The position numbers and the translations under genes were made by a program. A DNA stretch of 64,000 bases from Gnetum montanum (Eukaryota; Streptophyta; Gnetopsida; Gnetales; Gnetaceae). Positions within the stretch are counted from its first letter, which is position 1. The number at the start of each line of letters is the position of its first letter. The stretch is taken from NCBI GenBank assembly GCA_015680685.1, contig MNCI01006163.1, positions 39,700 through 103,699 of the forward strand, read 5' to 3'. Positions 33,111 to 43,600 of this stretch are shown here, piece by piece. The notes under the pieces were generated by a model. That model did no database searches. It worked only from the letters and a program-made list of their open reading frames with translations, and was not told the origin of the DNA.

Positions 33111-33712
33111 GATGATGAAGCTTAACTTAGTGTTGATTTTGTGCAAGAGATGAGGGATCTCCATGCATAAGTAAAATCAAATCTTAAGAAGAAGGCTAAA
33201 GAGAGAGTCCTTAAGAGGAATGAGAACAAGCGGAAGCCTAATTTTGCTATTGGTGACTTAGTTTGAATGCACTTGAAGAAGAAGCAATTGAGAAGGGTTA
33301 ACTTCTCCAAATTAAAAGCTAAGAAGACAAGGCCTTTCAAAATCAAGGCTAAAATCAATGATAATTATTTTTAGATTGATTTACCAAAAAATGATGGTAT
33401 GTCTTTTGTATTTAATATTTTAGATCTTGTGCACTATCATCGACCAATTGATGAAGAGACCATATAGGGGAAGCATCGATGATTTGAAGGGGAATATTGA
33501 TCAATCCAAGCCTTCAATGGAGAAGAAGCCAAGTGTAGAGAAGCTTCTAGCACTTGGGGAGTTGCGAGGCATGAATACTTGATCCATTGGAAGGATTAAT
33601 CCACTAATGATGTTGTATGGGTTCATGAGACCAAACTTGTTGAGTGAGCGATCACTTCTACCCCAACTCCCTCGTTCACATGAGTTTACTTTTTGAAGGG
33701 TGGGAGAGCTAG
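33111..33712 (+). pseudogene. Integrase C-terminus, chromodomain remnant and purine tract
   Basis: Near 33560-33650 the translation reads ARHEYLIHWKD ... NDVVWVHETKLVE, matching the EYLVKWKG ... TWE pattern of a chromodomain, which steers integration to marked chromatin in this group. A stop replaces one residue. A purine tract GAAGGGTGGGAGAG (33696-33709) directly precedes the 3' LTR. Confidence 0.65.
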
Positions 33713-33815
33713 TGTAGGAACACCTCTTCTGATTTCCTTGTGCTTGTCCTACAAGTTGTTTTTGCAGGTTTCATACTTGGAGAAGACCTAGTCATATGTG
33801 TCCAATTTCATACGA
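33713..33815 (+). repeat. Chromovirus 3' LTR, first ~103 bp only
   Basis: TGTAGGAACACCTCTTC and the next ~85 bases match the 5' LTR; the match ends near 33815 at the broken end of R5. A deletion is the likely cause, since copy B keeps the R3 sequence expected beyond. Confidence 0.75.
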
Positions 33816-34265
33816 ATATCCATGTTCAGATTGGGCTGCAAAGTCATCTTCCTCATCTCCACTCTGAGGCTCTATTGGAGGTAGCTGTAAGGCTTGACTT
33901 CTTGCCATGAGAAGTTGGGATATGAGCTTATGATGGTTTTCAGACAATGGGATTATGTCAAATGCTGAAGGGATGAACTCACAAACTCCTTTGTGGATAA
34001 ATTCGTATTCTCACTTCGCTTCCCTCTCTACACAATCTATAGGTAAGTTGGCTTGGATCTTGACACAAATGAACTTATATTGTTCGGGTGTAAGAGTCGC
34101 ATAGGTAGGGTCTTTGCCCTGTAGCCTAACTGATCGGTGCGTAGGGCCATGGGGATTTATCTGTTCAATGATACTTATGGATTCCATAGTAGTCATAGGG
34201 TTTGAAGTTTCAACCCCAAAGTTCGAGATCGGCATCGTTACTGGGTTAATTTGGGAGGATTCCAT
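33816..34265 (-). pseudogene. R5 gag start, truncated
   Basis: The 84-codon frame starts MESSQINPVTMPISNF and includes HRSVRLQGKDPTYATLTPEQ; after a stop it reads on with EFIPSAFDIIPLSENHHKL and an acidic SGDEEDDF. I do not recognise the family; its place after LTR and primer site suggests gag. Confidence 0.45.
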
Positions 34266-34593
34266 AATGAATGTGAGTAAACTGAGCTAGAAAATTTGAA
34301 TGTGAGCAACGTGAGAAATTTGAACATAAACTGAGCATCAGCACCTACAGTGTGACCAACAGCATCAACATCCATAGTGTGACCAACTGCAACGTGACCA
34401 ACGACAACATGACCAACTGCAGCGCAGCGTGACTGATAGGGAAACTGTCAAAGACAAGATGGGTAAGTCAATCTAGCGTGTGTAAACTAACTAAGCTTTA
34501 ATCAGTACTTAGTTCGTGTAGCATTTAGACAGGTAGCGTGGTCAACGTTTCGATAGACAACAAACAAATCAACCCTCCTTCTAGTGCCAATTT
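34266..34593 (-). promoter_or_regulatory. R5 leader with primer binding site
   Basis: TTGGCACTAGAAGGAGGG (minus; plus 34573-34590) follows the LTR end and is of the TTGGCGC/TAGAAGGAGGG type known from some plant gypsy elements. The leader repeats the words GTGACCAAC and GCAGCGTGAC (plus 34345-34440). Confidence 0.5.
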
Positions 34594-36159
34594 ATTATAC
34601 TAACCTAAATCGTCGTTGTAAGGTTGGAAGGGAAAACAAACATTGAAAGATCGTCGGGCAGACATAGCTGACTCTACCTTCACTTGAGGGTAAGTTGGAA
34701 AAGGGAACAAAGGCAGAGTGCCTTGGATGGTCTGCACGCAAATCAACCAAGGACTTCCCCGAGCATAAACTATGGCTTGCACTGGGGTTATCGTAACCGA
34801 TGTCTTAAACATAAACCATGCGCATGGAGTGTAAACAGAAATGTATGCAGATATCATAAACAAAACGTAAACTGAATGTAAAACAGAGTAAAAAAAAATA
34901 ATGGTCGAAAAAATAAATTGTATTGTATTACTAGAAAACAATGTGCACTAGTCAAAGCGTAGCTGCACGTGTGGATGGCAGGTCAAGCGCCAAGCCCCGG
35001 CGTGATGTGATGTGATGATGTGATGATGTGTGTCAAAAGCGCTTGGATGCTAGGAGTCAAGTGTGCCGAGCACCCAAGGATTGCTGGTCTGAGTTTCCTA
35101 AGCTGTCCACCTTGGAATTGCCCCCCAGTTTATGTGAATTGACAGGGTATTTATAGGGTTGAGCTGGGCTCAGGTGCGGAATTTAAGAATGGAATCAATG
35201 GTTGGGAGATGAGAGAAACACGGATCTCATGACATGTGTCCAATGGACAGCTGTGTGTGAGCTGGACGTGTGTGGGCAAGCTATGATCTTAACTAGGTGC
35301 ATTGTATCTTACAACGTGTGGCTTACTCAAGCCCATGAAAGCACATACAATTTGGACCATGAGGGCTCGACAAGCCCTTAAATGAAGATTTACAATGAAA
35401 TGACAATGTACAATAAGAGAAATTGGTTCTGGCTCTGTTGAAACTTTTGGATCTATGACTTGACTGCTGCAGCGTGTCAATTCGAGTGGTTCCATGGTTG
35501 TTTGAGGTGTTTCTGCCTGAGCAGGACTTCCAACGTGAGTTGATTTTGTCGCAGCGTATCTTAACATGTCTTCAGCGTGTACACGTTGTGCTCATGCTAC
35601 ACTCATGTTGTACTCATGCTGTAGCATGACTTCAGCGTGACCTTAGCGTGAGTGAGAAAAGACTTGCAATTTTTTACCAAATTTTGAATTTTTGAAGCTG
35701 ATTCCTGAGTGCGTCAAATGTTTGGCTGTGGTTGATCTTGAGAGTCAGAAATTGAGGTTGAGAATGACTTGTTTTGAGCTATTTATGGCAGGTCATGCTA
35801 GACTCATGTTGTAGCGTGACCTGCAGTGTGACCCCAAAAACTTGCAATTTTGAGCTGAAATCTAGAATTCTAAGACTAAAATTTGAAGTTGTCGACAATG
35901 AGGATGACTTGCACTTTGGTAATTAGGTCATTCTGAGTTGGTCACGCTGCAGCGTGAGTCCAGCGTGACCATAACATGACATGCACTTTTTAACTTGATT
36001 TTGATGCTATTTGGAGTTGCTCACGCTAAGGGTGAGCAAAATGCCTTGGGCAGGCTGGGTGTGAGCTCAATGCCTTAGCCAAATTTTGCCTCTCGAAACT
36101 TCGAAAGGGATTGAGTCGTTTTCACTTCAAAGTGCTAGGCCGAAATTAGTGGTGTTTCA
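34594..36159 (-). repeat. R5 5' LTR
   Basis: About 1.57 kb. TATA box on minus at 35149-35156 (TATAAATA). U3 (about 35540-36010) repeats AGCGTGA/TCACGCT, including the perfect 16-bp palindrome TCACGCTGCAGCGTGA at 35942-35957. Ends TTTCA on plus (TGAAA on minus). The left boundary is uncertain by a few bases. Confidence 0.65.
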
Positions 36160-36520
36160 TGACTCACTTATGAACTCCTATCCAAAGAGAATGACTCAAA
36201 CTCAAAGCTCAGAAAAGAAAATCGTAAACCATAATCATACACCAGTAGATATTGCAAATGAGAACTTAAAATTTGAATTTAAGAATAAACAAGAAACTAT
36301 AGATGAACCTTTTGAAATGGAAAGATCATCAAGTCCAATGGGATACATGTCCTCAGAAGATTAGAATTCAATTATCATCAATGCCACATGGGATAATAAA
36401 CAAAAATATAAATCACTAAGGATGATAAATAAGAAACCTAGAGTATATGATTCAAGAGATCTAGGGTCCATTTTTTGAATACTTATCCATGAGTTCAAGC
36501 ATGGGGGAGATACCTTACCT
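36160..36520 (+). pseudogene. R3 copy A gag-protease tail (pol linker without pol)
   Basis: Reads MNSYPKRMTQTQSSEKK, then MGYMSSED, NSIIINATWDNKQK and INKKPRVYDSRDLGSIF, the linker that in R1 and R2 leads into RT. Instead of RT it runs on to HEFKHGGDTLP and stops; R1 has SHGGNHLTC after integrase. This suggests an RT-to-integrase deletion joining linker and post-pol tail. Confidence 0.6.
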
Positions 36521-38472
36521 TGACTTAGGAATTAATAAGTACTTTTCAACTTTTTTATTTTCTAACGTTTTGATTTACAAATTTTTGTTATACTTTTTCA
36601 CATATTTTACCAATTTTCACATTCTTTGATATTTTTCATTCTTGTATACTCTTCCATTTCTTAACCATTTTATATTCTTTAATATTTCTCAAATTCTTTC
36701 TCTATTTTTCTATGACTTTTACTACCCATTTTGTACATATTTTTGTTGATTTTTCCAATAAAGTGTAAGAAATAAAGCAAGATGTAGTTCCAATAAGGTG
36801 AAGATTACCCTATATTATCAAATCATGAAGGACTAATTACATCTACAGTTAGAGCACGTCATCCATCCACTCATTTCCAACAATAAAAGGTTCTTATCAT
36901 GGCCATAATGATATTATTTTCACAATAAACTAAAATAAACTTGTGATCCTTATGCTTGCATAGAAGAGTGAAGAACCAAGTGGGAACGAAAAAGGTATGA
37001 CATCAAGGGCACTTGTGGATTCTAACTACCATTGTGAATTCTATTCTAATGTTAAGAATGTATTATTTTCTTGAATTCTAATGAAAAATGGAAGTGACAG
37101 TACAATAAGTGCTACCTTACCATGTCATTGGAAAGACATGTTACCCATGCCTGAAGGTAGTCCTCTAGTAAGGTGGACACAGTAAAAACAACATAGAAAG
37201 CATAGAATAAAATTTTTGGGAGTCACACTAGAAAGAAATGTTACCCATGCCTGAAGATAGGTGGCTTCTCAAAAATCTCAAAAATAAAAAGTGTTATTAA
37301 TACACTCCTTCCTTGAACTACATTATCAAGTGACAATACTTCTTACAACAATGATAGTCTTGTGGTTGTTAGTCTTGCGCATGATACAATGCGATGTTAG
37401 TGGATAGTGATTTGGACTTAGTTTGAATCTTGGATAGAAAGGCTAATGATTACTCTAACCACATATCACACACAAGGATTCATTATGCTTATACCAAGAT
37501 ACCTCACATCCCAATTTCTACAGTCCCTTCTAAATCCCATTCCATCTCACTAATATATTTAATCATAATTCTATGGTTTTGTATCTAGTGATATTCACAT
37601 GTGTGTTTTACTAGATAGGTATGTTTTACATTCAACTCCTTCGATGCCTACATATACTTTTAGGCATGGTTATACAAGGGCACTAAGGGCTGAAGCCTAC
37701 TTTGGCAGAGATCCACTAGTATAACTCTTGTACCTCATACATGACAATCAATTCTACATCATCTTGTGCCTCCCAAACACTTTAGTACTTAAAGATCACT
37801 TCCCATAAAGTTTATAATTTGTCCATATGTCAAAAATCTTTAATCCATCTCATATACATCCAATAAACTTTCTTTGCCTAAGATTCCTTCTTTATAACTT
37901 CTGAATGTTAAATTTTTAAATTTCAAGCATCATCTATGATTCAAGATCCTCTAGACAGTCTTTACATCTTCCAAAGCATCTAATAGACTCGATTTTTCAA
38001 TCAAAAATCCAAAATTTTTCCAAGGTGATGTCATATGTCCTACGATGTTGCAACTATGATGTCACATCTACAATGCTGTGCATATAAAAATATTATATAT
38101 ATATATATATATGCATGGGAGTTAGAAAAATTTTTCATTCTACCATTCCATAGCAAGAGGAGTTTTTACAATTTTTTTGAGCTTTGGCAATCAAACTTCC
38201 TAATGTTATAACTTCCTTCTCGCAACTCTAATTTGAGAAATTCTTGAACCCTGTTAATCTTAGAGAGTCAACTTAATCATGGGAGGATCTATTACGTGCA
38301 CATAAGGATAATTAAGCTAAAATTTCCTAACACCTGGAAGATAATATAAAGGGAAACTATAGGAATATAATAAGAATATTATAACTAACCAATCAAATTG
38401 AAGCCAAAGAACTTAACTAATTCTTCTAACTAAACATACCAACCATTTAAGAGCATAATAAACAAGGAAACA
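36521..38472 (+). other. R3 copy A spacer before ORF3
   Basis: T-rich, without a credible frame. It starts after the G-run near 36500 (CATGGGGGAGATACC) shared with R1 and R6. The phrase around ACCCATGCCTGAAG occurs twice (about 37143 and 37237) and once in R6. The 57-nt stem-loop is at 37669-37725. A TATA-like CATATAAAAATATTATATA with a (TA) run is at about 38081-38112, some 390 bases before ORF3. Confidence 0.6.
37669..37725 (+). promoter_or_regulatory. 57-nt conserved stem-loop, R3 copy
   Basis: Arms GTTATAC (37669-37675) and GTATAAC (37719-37725) pair perfectly; AAGGGC and CCAC flank the loop as in R1. Compared with R1, pairs 2-56 and 6-52 differ on both sides and still pair. Confidence 0.6.
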
Positions 38473-39411
38473 ATGACTACTCTTGAGGAGGAAAACAAGA
38501 AACTTGCTACCAACAACACAAGGTTGACTAAGATTTAAAAATAGAAGAATGTTCTCAAGGAAAGCATCCATCAGCTAAGAGAACAATTCATTTGAGTGAA
38601 CCAAGACATGAATAGATTGACTTGTAAAAATATGATCCTATCAATGGAGGAAGTACATGTCATTCAACAAAAGTTAGTTATTGAAATAAGTGCATGGCAA
38701 AACAAGGCCAAGAAGCATGAAAAGCTTAAGGCGCATGTCAAGGACCAAGTGAGGATGTATAAATAGATAAATGAAAAGGAGATCCAGATGGCGAAGGCCA
38801 AAATCAATTTCATAACTACCCAAACACTAGACTAGCAATCCATCCTGGATAGCCTAGCCCACGTCCACTAGGCCAAGATAAAGAACAAAGACCTACAAAT
38901 TAAAGACTTGATAAAATACATGGGGTTAGCTAACCTTCAATATGCTAACTTAACCATGTTAATAGTAGAACTACCTCAGAACAAGCTCTAGCATCAAGTG
39001 GCAATCGTATATGCCATGTACAAGGAGTTTGCTGATCAAAAGGATGCTTTGCAGAAACTACATGTCGCAAACTCTAAACTTGAAGGCCAGCTACTAGGGA
39101 TAGAAGAATGTTGTAGCAAACCTAACACATTAGATGAAATACTATCAAGAATTATGAAAGGTGTCCAAGGCTTTTGAAGAAGGATGATGCAGTTTGCAGC
39201 ATGGTACGTCAAAGACAATAAAATGTTCTTGCAACTACCATGTCCATGGGATGTATCAACTTCATCCAACACTGCACAATTTGCATGGATGGTACATGAC
39301 CCTAGGACAAAGGAAGAAAAGCTTCAAGCATTCCTAAATAGGCATCAATTTCAGAAGCTTGATGACAAGGAGAAGAAGCTGATGGAGGAGCCTTCACCAC
39401 CTGGAACTTAA
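38473..39411 (+). pseudogene. R3 ORF3: coiled-coil and conserved C-terminal block
   Basis: Starts MTTLEEENKKLATNNTRL and continues as a Glu/Lys/Leu/Gln-rich, probably coiled-coil protein (EKEIQMAKAKINF; YMGLANLQYANLTML, like YMELANLRYANLAML in R1). The C-terminal block (39184-39411, open) reads MQFAAWYVKDNKMFLQL, PCPWDV, HDPRTKEEKLQAFLNRHQF and ends EEPSPPGT-stop. The N-terminal MxPK part and the plant-transposon-like part of R1 ORF3 are not found. About ten stops upstream of the open part. Confidence 0.65.
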
Positions 39412-39629
39412 GGCTTACATCGAGCTACTTTAGTTTTTATTTTTGTTTTGTTTTGTTTTATTTGTCAACTTTCAATTGTGTCCAATTTTTATAAAAACAC
39501 CAATTTGACATTCATTATCATGTAAACAGTTAAGTCATGTTAAGTCAAGTCTACCTCACAATTTTGTAAGGGACTTCATCCTCATTTTGTTTTAACTCAA
39601 GAATGCATATCCAATCAATTGTGAGGATA
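39412..39629 (+). other. R3 3' untranslated stretch
   Basis: T-rich, no gene. It ends CTCAAGAATGC ... ATTGTGAGGATA, which aligns with the pre-LTR sequence of R1 (AATTGTGGGGCTA) and gives a weakened polypurine tract. Confidence 0.55.
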
Positions 39630-40526
39630 CGATAAAACTATTTTTTCAATCCAATGTGATATCATATCTACAATATCGTATCAATGATATTGTAGCTACA
39701 ATATCATATCTCATGCTACGTCATCATTGATATGATGTCTCAAGAGTTATCCAACCCTATAAATATTGACACTTGGATGCACAAGCAACAACAATTTTCA
39801 CCAACCCTTATCCAAACTCTTACAGTTTTATTCCACAATCTTAGCAATAATGTGAATGTCTATAGTGTGATGTTAAGCAGTTGACCAATCTTTATTCAAG
39901 TAAATTCTACTTGGGCATAATTTATGACCAACAATAAAGATTGAGACTATTTTACATCATTGTAGCATTTATTAGTTCTTTTGTTCTACTATTTACTTAG
40001 CATAATTTTCATGCTTTTTTAGCTTAATCATTTATATTCCAAGAAATTTACTGTTATGCTCATTAGTTAAGCAAAATTGGTACAACTGGTTTCAAGCATT
40101 AAGTGTAATTGTTTGGTAAGCCAGTAGTGGTCTTGCTTGATTTGCTCAATAATGATTCCACTTGGTAATCTCAATGACAATTACACAAGCCTAACACATG
40201 ACTGAAAAACCAAGACTAGATACTCATCGCTACTAGGATAAAATAGATTTACATTTTAGTGTTACTTAGACTTAGACTTAAACTTTATTTTTAATCATGA
40301 TTATCACTAGGAATAATGATAGCCTCAAAACATCATCTATCATATGTCTCACTATGAGTTAAATCAGACACTTAGATTTCACTAACTTCAAGTGAGAAGA
40401 TAACAATCACGAACTTCATATCAACTTCTAGCAAAATTACATTGTCCATTCATGGATTACAATCTGATCACACACATGCACTCATGACTTGTATGGTGGA
40501 GTGTTGGGATATGCCACTGCTCATCA
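39630..40526 (+). repeat. R3 copy A 3' LTR
   Basis: 897 bp, from CGATAAAAC (TGATAAAAC in copy B) to CTCATCA. U3 (39660-39735) is a run of ATATC/GATAT palindromic words. TATA box TATAAATA at 39758-39765. The counterpart is the copy B 5' LTR, 56659-57535. Confidence 0.8.
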
Positions 40527-40565
40527 GTAATGAATCGGCATAAGGCTTCTACTTCTAAAGGTAAT

Positions 40566-41481
40566 TGATGAGTGGCGAGGTACCCCTACACTCAACCATA
40601 CGAATACGAGCGTTCATGCATGATCTGGTCGAACTCCGTAGATGGGCTAGTTGTCGTATCTAGATAGTTACTCATTGATCGCAATTCATTGTCTTTCCAC
40701 CTGGACTAGTATTTGCTTTTTCATGTATGGTTTAGTCTAGAGTGAGGTGTATGATGTGGTCTTAAACTAGTGCTACTCCTAGAGGCAATGGAAAATAACT
40801 TTGATTAACCTAAGAAGGAAAGGAAGAAGAGAACCTAAGCTAGCCTAAGTGCAATGAGCATCCGTTCTTAATCATCAGTACACATCTTGGACCTTTTGTA
40901 CTACCACTGGGATTACCAAGCGCATTTCCTAGGTACGCTACTAGGATACCAAGTAGTCACACTTAAATGCTCGTGATTAAGTCGTACTCATTCCGCGTTT
41001 ACTAACAAGGGTAGGAGATGAGGGTAGAGAAATATTAATTACAAAAGCAATAAATAACAATTAAAATTAAGTTAATGCTATAATGATGAAGTAATATCAA
41101 TCTTTATTGTTGGTCATGTGCGTGTCCAAGTACGTCACACTTGAATAAAGGTTCCATACAATTATAATCATCACACTGTGGGCATGCACTTGGGAAAGGA
41201 TTGAGAGAAAAAACTGACAAAAAGATCCTACTCTAATACTAACTTCCTATTACTTTCCCATGCTCCCAATTGTGTATTTATAGGCTCACACAGGAACCAC
41301 GATATCGTGTATTCGATATCGCTTGTCAGGCCATGATATGGCGTACCCAATATCGGGGGTCCGATATCGAGACTCATCAAATATCAAGGGTCTGATATCA
41401 GCACCAAGTTAACAAGGGTTCGATATCAACACCTAGTTAACAAGGGTCCGATATCAGCACCTAACAAACCACGATTCATCA
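40566..41481 (-). repeat. R6 3' LTR
   Basis: 916 bp. TATA box (minus TATAAATA) at 41275-41282. U3 (41300-41470) carries many GATATC and near-GATATC palindromes, several as GGTCCGATATC. The polypurine tract GTCGTGGGGGTA (minus) lies at 41482-41493. Confidence 0.85.
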
Positions 41482-41661
41482 TACCCCCACGACTAAATAA
41501 TAACTCGTCCTTGAGTTCAAGAAAATGAGAATGAGTCCAGTTGATTACATAGTGGATAGGTATGGGATTATTGACTAACTAAGAATTATTCATGCCGCAA
41601 TGTGGGATTGAACAAAAAAAAATTGGGACACAGACATAGAATTACAAAACTTTGTTGGAAC

Positions 41662-42099
41662 TTATGTGGTTCCAGGTGGCAATGGTTCCTCCATGGGTGC
41701 CTTTCCTTTGTCCTACGTGCCAAGCTTCTAAAATTGATACCATTGAAGAAGCGCCTGACGTTTCTCCTCTTCTATCCGAGGATTATGAGCCACCCATGCT
41801 GATGTTCCAATGTTTGATAGAGTTTACACTTTCCATGGATACAGTAGTTGCGGGAACACTTGATTGGCCTTGACATGCCATGCTACAAATAGTCGTTGTT
41901 CCTCTTCATAGGCTCGGGACTTGACCTCTTCACCTTTTTCTTGGCTAGATTGTGCAGTGACAGGAGTTTCCTGATGGATGCTAAATGATTGTGCCTCCTG
42001 CTCTGCATGTTCTACATGACGTCCTTGACTTCTACTTTCCCCTGGGCATTTAGTTGTACCTTGAGAAGGTCCTCCTTGTTTTCCTCTTTTAGGGGGCAT
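41662..42099 (-). pseudogene. R6 ORF3, internally shortened
   Basis: Starts MPPKRGKQGGPSQG directly after an acceptor-like ATTATAG and keeps the end of the long R1 protein: FVAWHVKANQVFPQL, YPWKV, HNPRIEEEKRQALL and EEPLPPGTT-stop. The middle (plant-transposon-like part and coiled coil) is missing, leaving about 146 codons. Three in-frame stops. That both ends survive while the middle is lost suggests the ends matter most. Confidence 0.6.
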
Positions 42100-43600
42100 C
42101 TATAATCACACAAAGATCAATTATTAGTAAGGTTATTGAAAGAATTCCAATTACTTCATACCTTACTTATTACCTTTAGTAATTGTTCAATTCTTTGCTT
42201 AGTGTGATTTTAGAGGTAGAAATTTTTTTCAAGGAAGTTGCCCTAAAATTTTAATGTCAAACCTGGTTTGTTTAGGTGACACATCAAAGGACACGTAATG
42301 GTTTTGAGGAATGTTTGATAAAATGATGACAAAGGAAAAAATAGATTTTGCAATGAAGTACTCAGAGGGTATAAAATGATGTGGTGGTGTGCAACAAGTA
42401 CAAATTACAAAAGTCACACAAGTGGGTCCTTCCCAAAGCAAGTTCCAACCTATAATGCCCTTAGGTAACCACACCTTAAAATGTCCATAGGCACTAGAAG
42501 GGTTAAATGTAATCCACACCAGTTCCACAAAACACACACATGTTGATACCACCATGATGAGGTATGAATTCAATGCTACATAGGACACAAGTCATAAATA
42601 CATGGATAGTGAGATAAGGCGAACTATAGAAGGGATTTCAGGGATTAGGAAACGAGGTAACTGACCCAGGGCACAATGAATTCTAAGTGTAGGACGTGAT
42701 TAATGTGTCATTAGCTCGTTACTCCAAAATCAAGATCAAGTCCATTCCTGCAATCAGTGACATCGCATTATTTCATCCAATGATGGACAACCATAAGAGC
42801 ATCATGACAGAAAGGCGTATGATCACTTGGCATTTTGTTTAAGGGAGGAGTGATTGGAAATTTGTGGTACACTTGTCTTGATCTTTTTGTCACTTTTTGC
42901 TTGGCCACTTTGGCACACTTTTTTTTCCTCTCTTTTCTCTTTTTTTTTTTGTTTGATACATAATCCAGAGAAGCTGCCTACCTTTAGGCATGGGTGCATG
43001 TCTTTCCAGTTAGACTCTCTAGAATAGCATTAAGGTTCTTTTTTTTTTATTGAGTGCCTTTATTACTCTTACTCCCATTTTTCATTAGATCTACAAGGAT
43101 CTTAGTTACAACCAGGCTACATGATAACTCCGATAAATGTCACCAAAGAGAATCCACAAGTCCCCTTGATGTCACACCTTGGCCATTTCCTCTTAGTCCA
43201 TCATTTTTCGCTATGGGTATAATGAGCAAAAAATTACTTTTAAGTGTTCATGATGCCAAGAATATCATCGTACCCAGAGTAGAACCTCTTATTAATAGAA
43301 TGTTTGGGTGGACGTGGTGGGCTCGTTGTCCAAGTAATTAGCCACCTAAGACTTGATAGCATAGAACAACACCTTAACCAATGAGTCACATGAGTGTTTT
43401 ATTCATAGATGAGATTACCCATAGAAAGATAAAAAGATAAAACAATAAATAAAAAGATGAACCAACCAATAAAAAGATAAAACAAACAATTGAAAGATGA
43501 AAAACTAGAAAACAAAAAATTGTAAAATTAAAGAAAAGGAAAAAAATTTATTAATTCTATTTGTTAGGACGAGGGATATCCCCCATAACTAAACTTTTGA
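42100..43600 (-). other. R6 spacer between gag and ORF3
   Basis: A 119-codon minus frame at 42229-42588 is open, but its DNA aligns with the non-coding spacers of R1 and R3, so I do not call it a gene. The phrase ACTGGAAAGACATG ... CCCATGCC (about 42980-43010) recurs in R3. A G-run TTATGGGGGATATCCC lies near 43575. The rest is A/T-rich. Confidence 0.55.
42413..42469 (-). promoter_or_regulatory. 57-nt conserved stem-loop, R6 copy
   Basis: On minus the arms are GTTACCT and GTGTGAC with AAGGGC after the left and CCCAC before the right arm. Pair 5-53 is C-G (T-A in R1 and R3), pair 3-55 is a U-G wobble, pair 6-52 is broken. The length of 57 is the same as in R1 and R3. Confidence 0.55.

Larger units (their letters stand above)
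27914..33815 (+). mobile_element. Chromodomain Ty3/gypsy element (chromovirus)
   Basis: 5' LTR 27914-29011, an initiator-tRNA-Met primer binding site, gag with a canonical zinc knuckle, protease, RT, RNase H, integrase, a decayed chromodomain, a purine tract and the first ~103 bp of the 3' LTR, cut at 33815. It sits in the gag gene of R3, at exactly the base occupied by the solo LTR in copy B. Stops in gag and pol make it inactive. Confidence 0.85.
33816..36159 (-). mobile_element. R5: 5' half of a further LTR element, copy A only
   Basis: On the minus strand: LTR (36159 to 34594), primer binding site, a short leader and a gag start, then cut at 33816. The right end is exact: R3 sequence homologous to copy B position 62021 resumes at 36160 (TGACTCACTTATGAAC). 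Confidence 0.65.
11377..37138. repeat. Segmental duplication, copy A
   Basis: Matches copy B piecewise in the same order: 11377-16015 to 47675-52261; 16016-18137 to 52262-54452; 18541-19908 to 54545-55891; 25101-25789 to 55892-56580; 25790-27913 to 57263-58579; 27914-29011 to 58580-59704; 36160-37138 to 62021-63010. Copy-A-only pieces: LINE, solo LTR 26787-27582, chromovirus interior, R5. Confidence 0.85.
25790..40526 (+). mobile_element. R3 copy A: non-autonomous Ty3/gypsy element, with nested insertions
   Basis: Own parts in order: 5' LTR remnant 25790-26068, primer binding site, gag N-terminal part, [solo LTR, chromodomain element, R5], linker 36160-36520, spacer, ORF3 38473-39411 and 3' LTR 39630-40526. 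With copy B (56659-63025) filling in gag and protease, R3 reads LTR-gag-protease-spacer-ORF3-LTR. No RT, RNase H or integrase is found in either copy, and the spacer begins where the pol region should start. Confidence 0.75.

Noticed and set aside
34600-34941. 113-codon minus frame
   Set aside because: It lies in the R5 LTR (R/U5) and shows no motif.
35289-35567. 92-codon minus frame
   Set aside because: It falls in the U3 of the R5 LTR; coding is unlikely.
38090-38115. (TA)n run as a functional site
   Set aside because: A simple microsatellite; noted only because a TATA-like word adjoins it.
41300-41470. CRISPR-like array of short repeats
   Set aside because: Words are 6-11 bases, irregularly spaced, imperfect and inside an LTR of a plant element.
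42229-42588. 119-codon hydrophobic frame on minus in R6
   Set aside because: Its DNA aligns with the non-coding spacers of R1 and R3 and covers the 57-nt stem-loop; no related frame exists there.
43054-43341. 95-codon plus frame
   Set aside because: It is antisense in the R6 spacer and matches no family.
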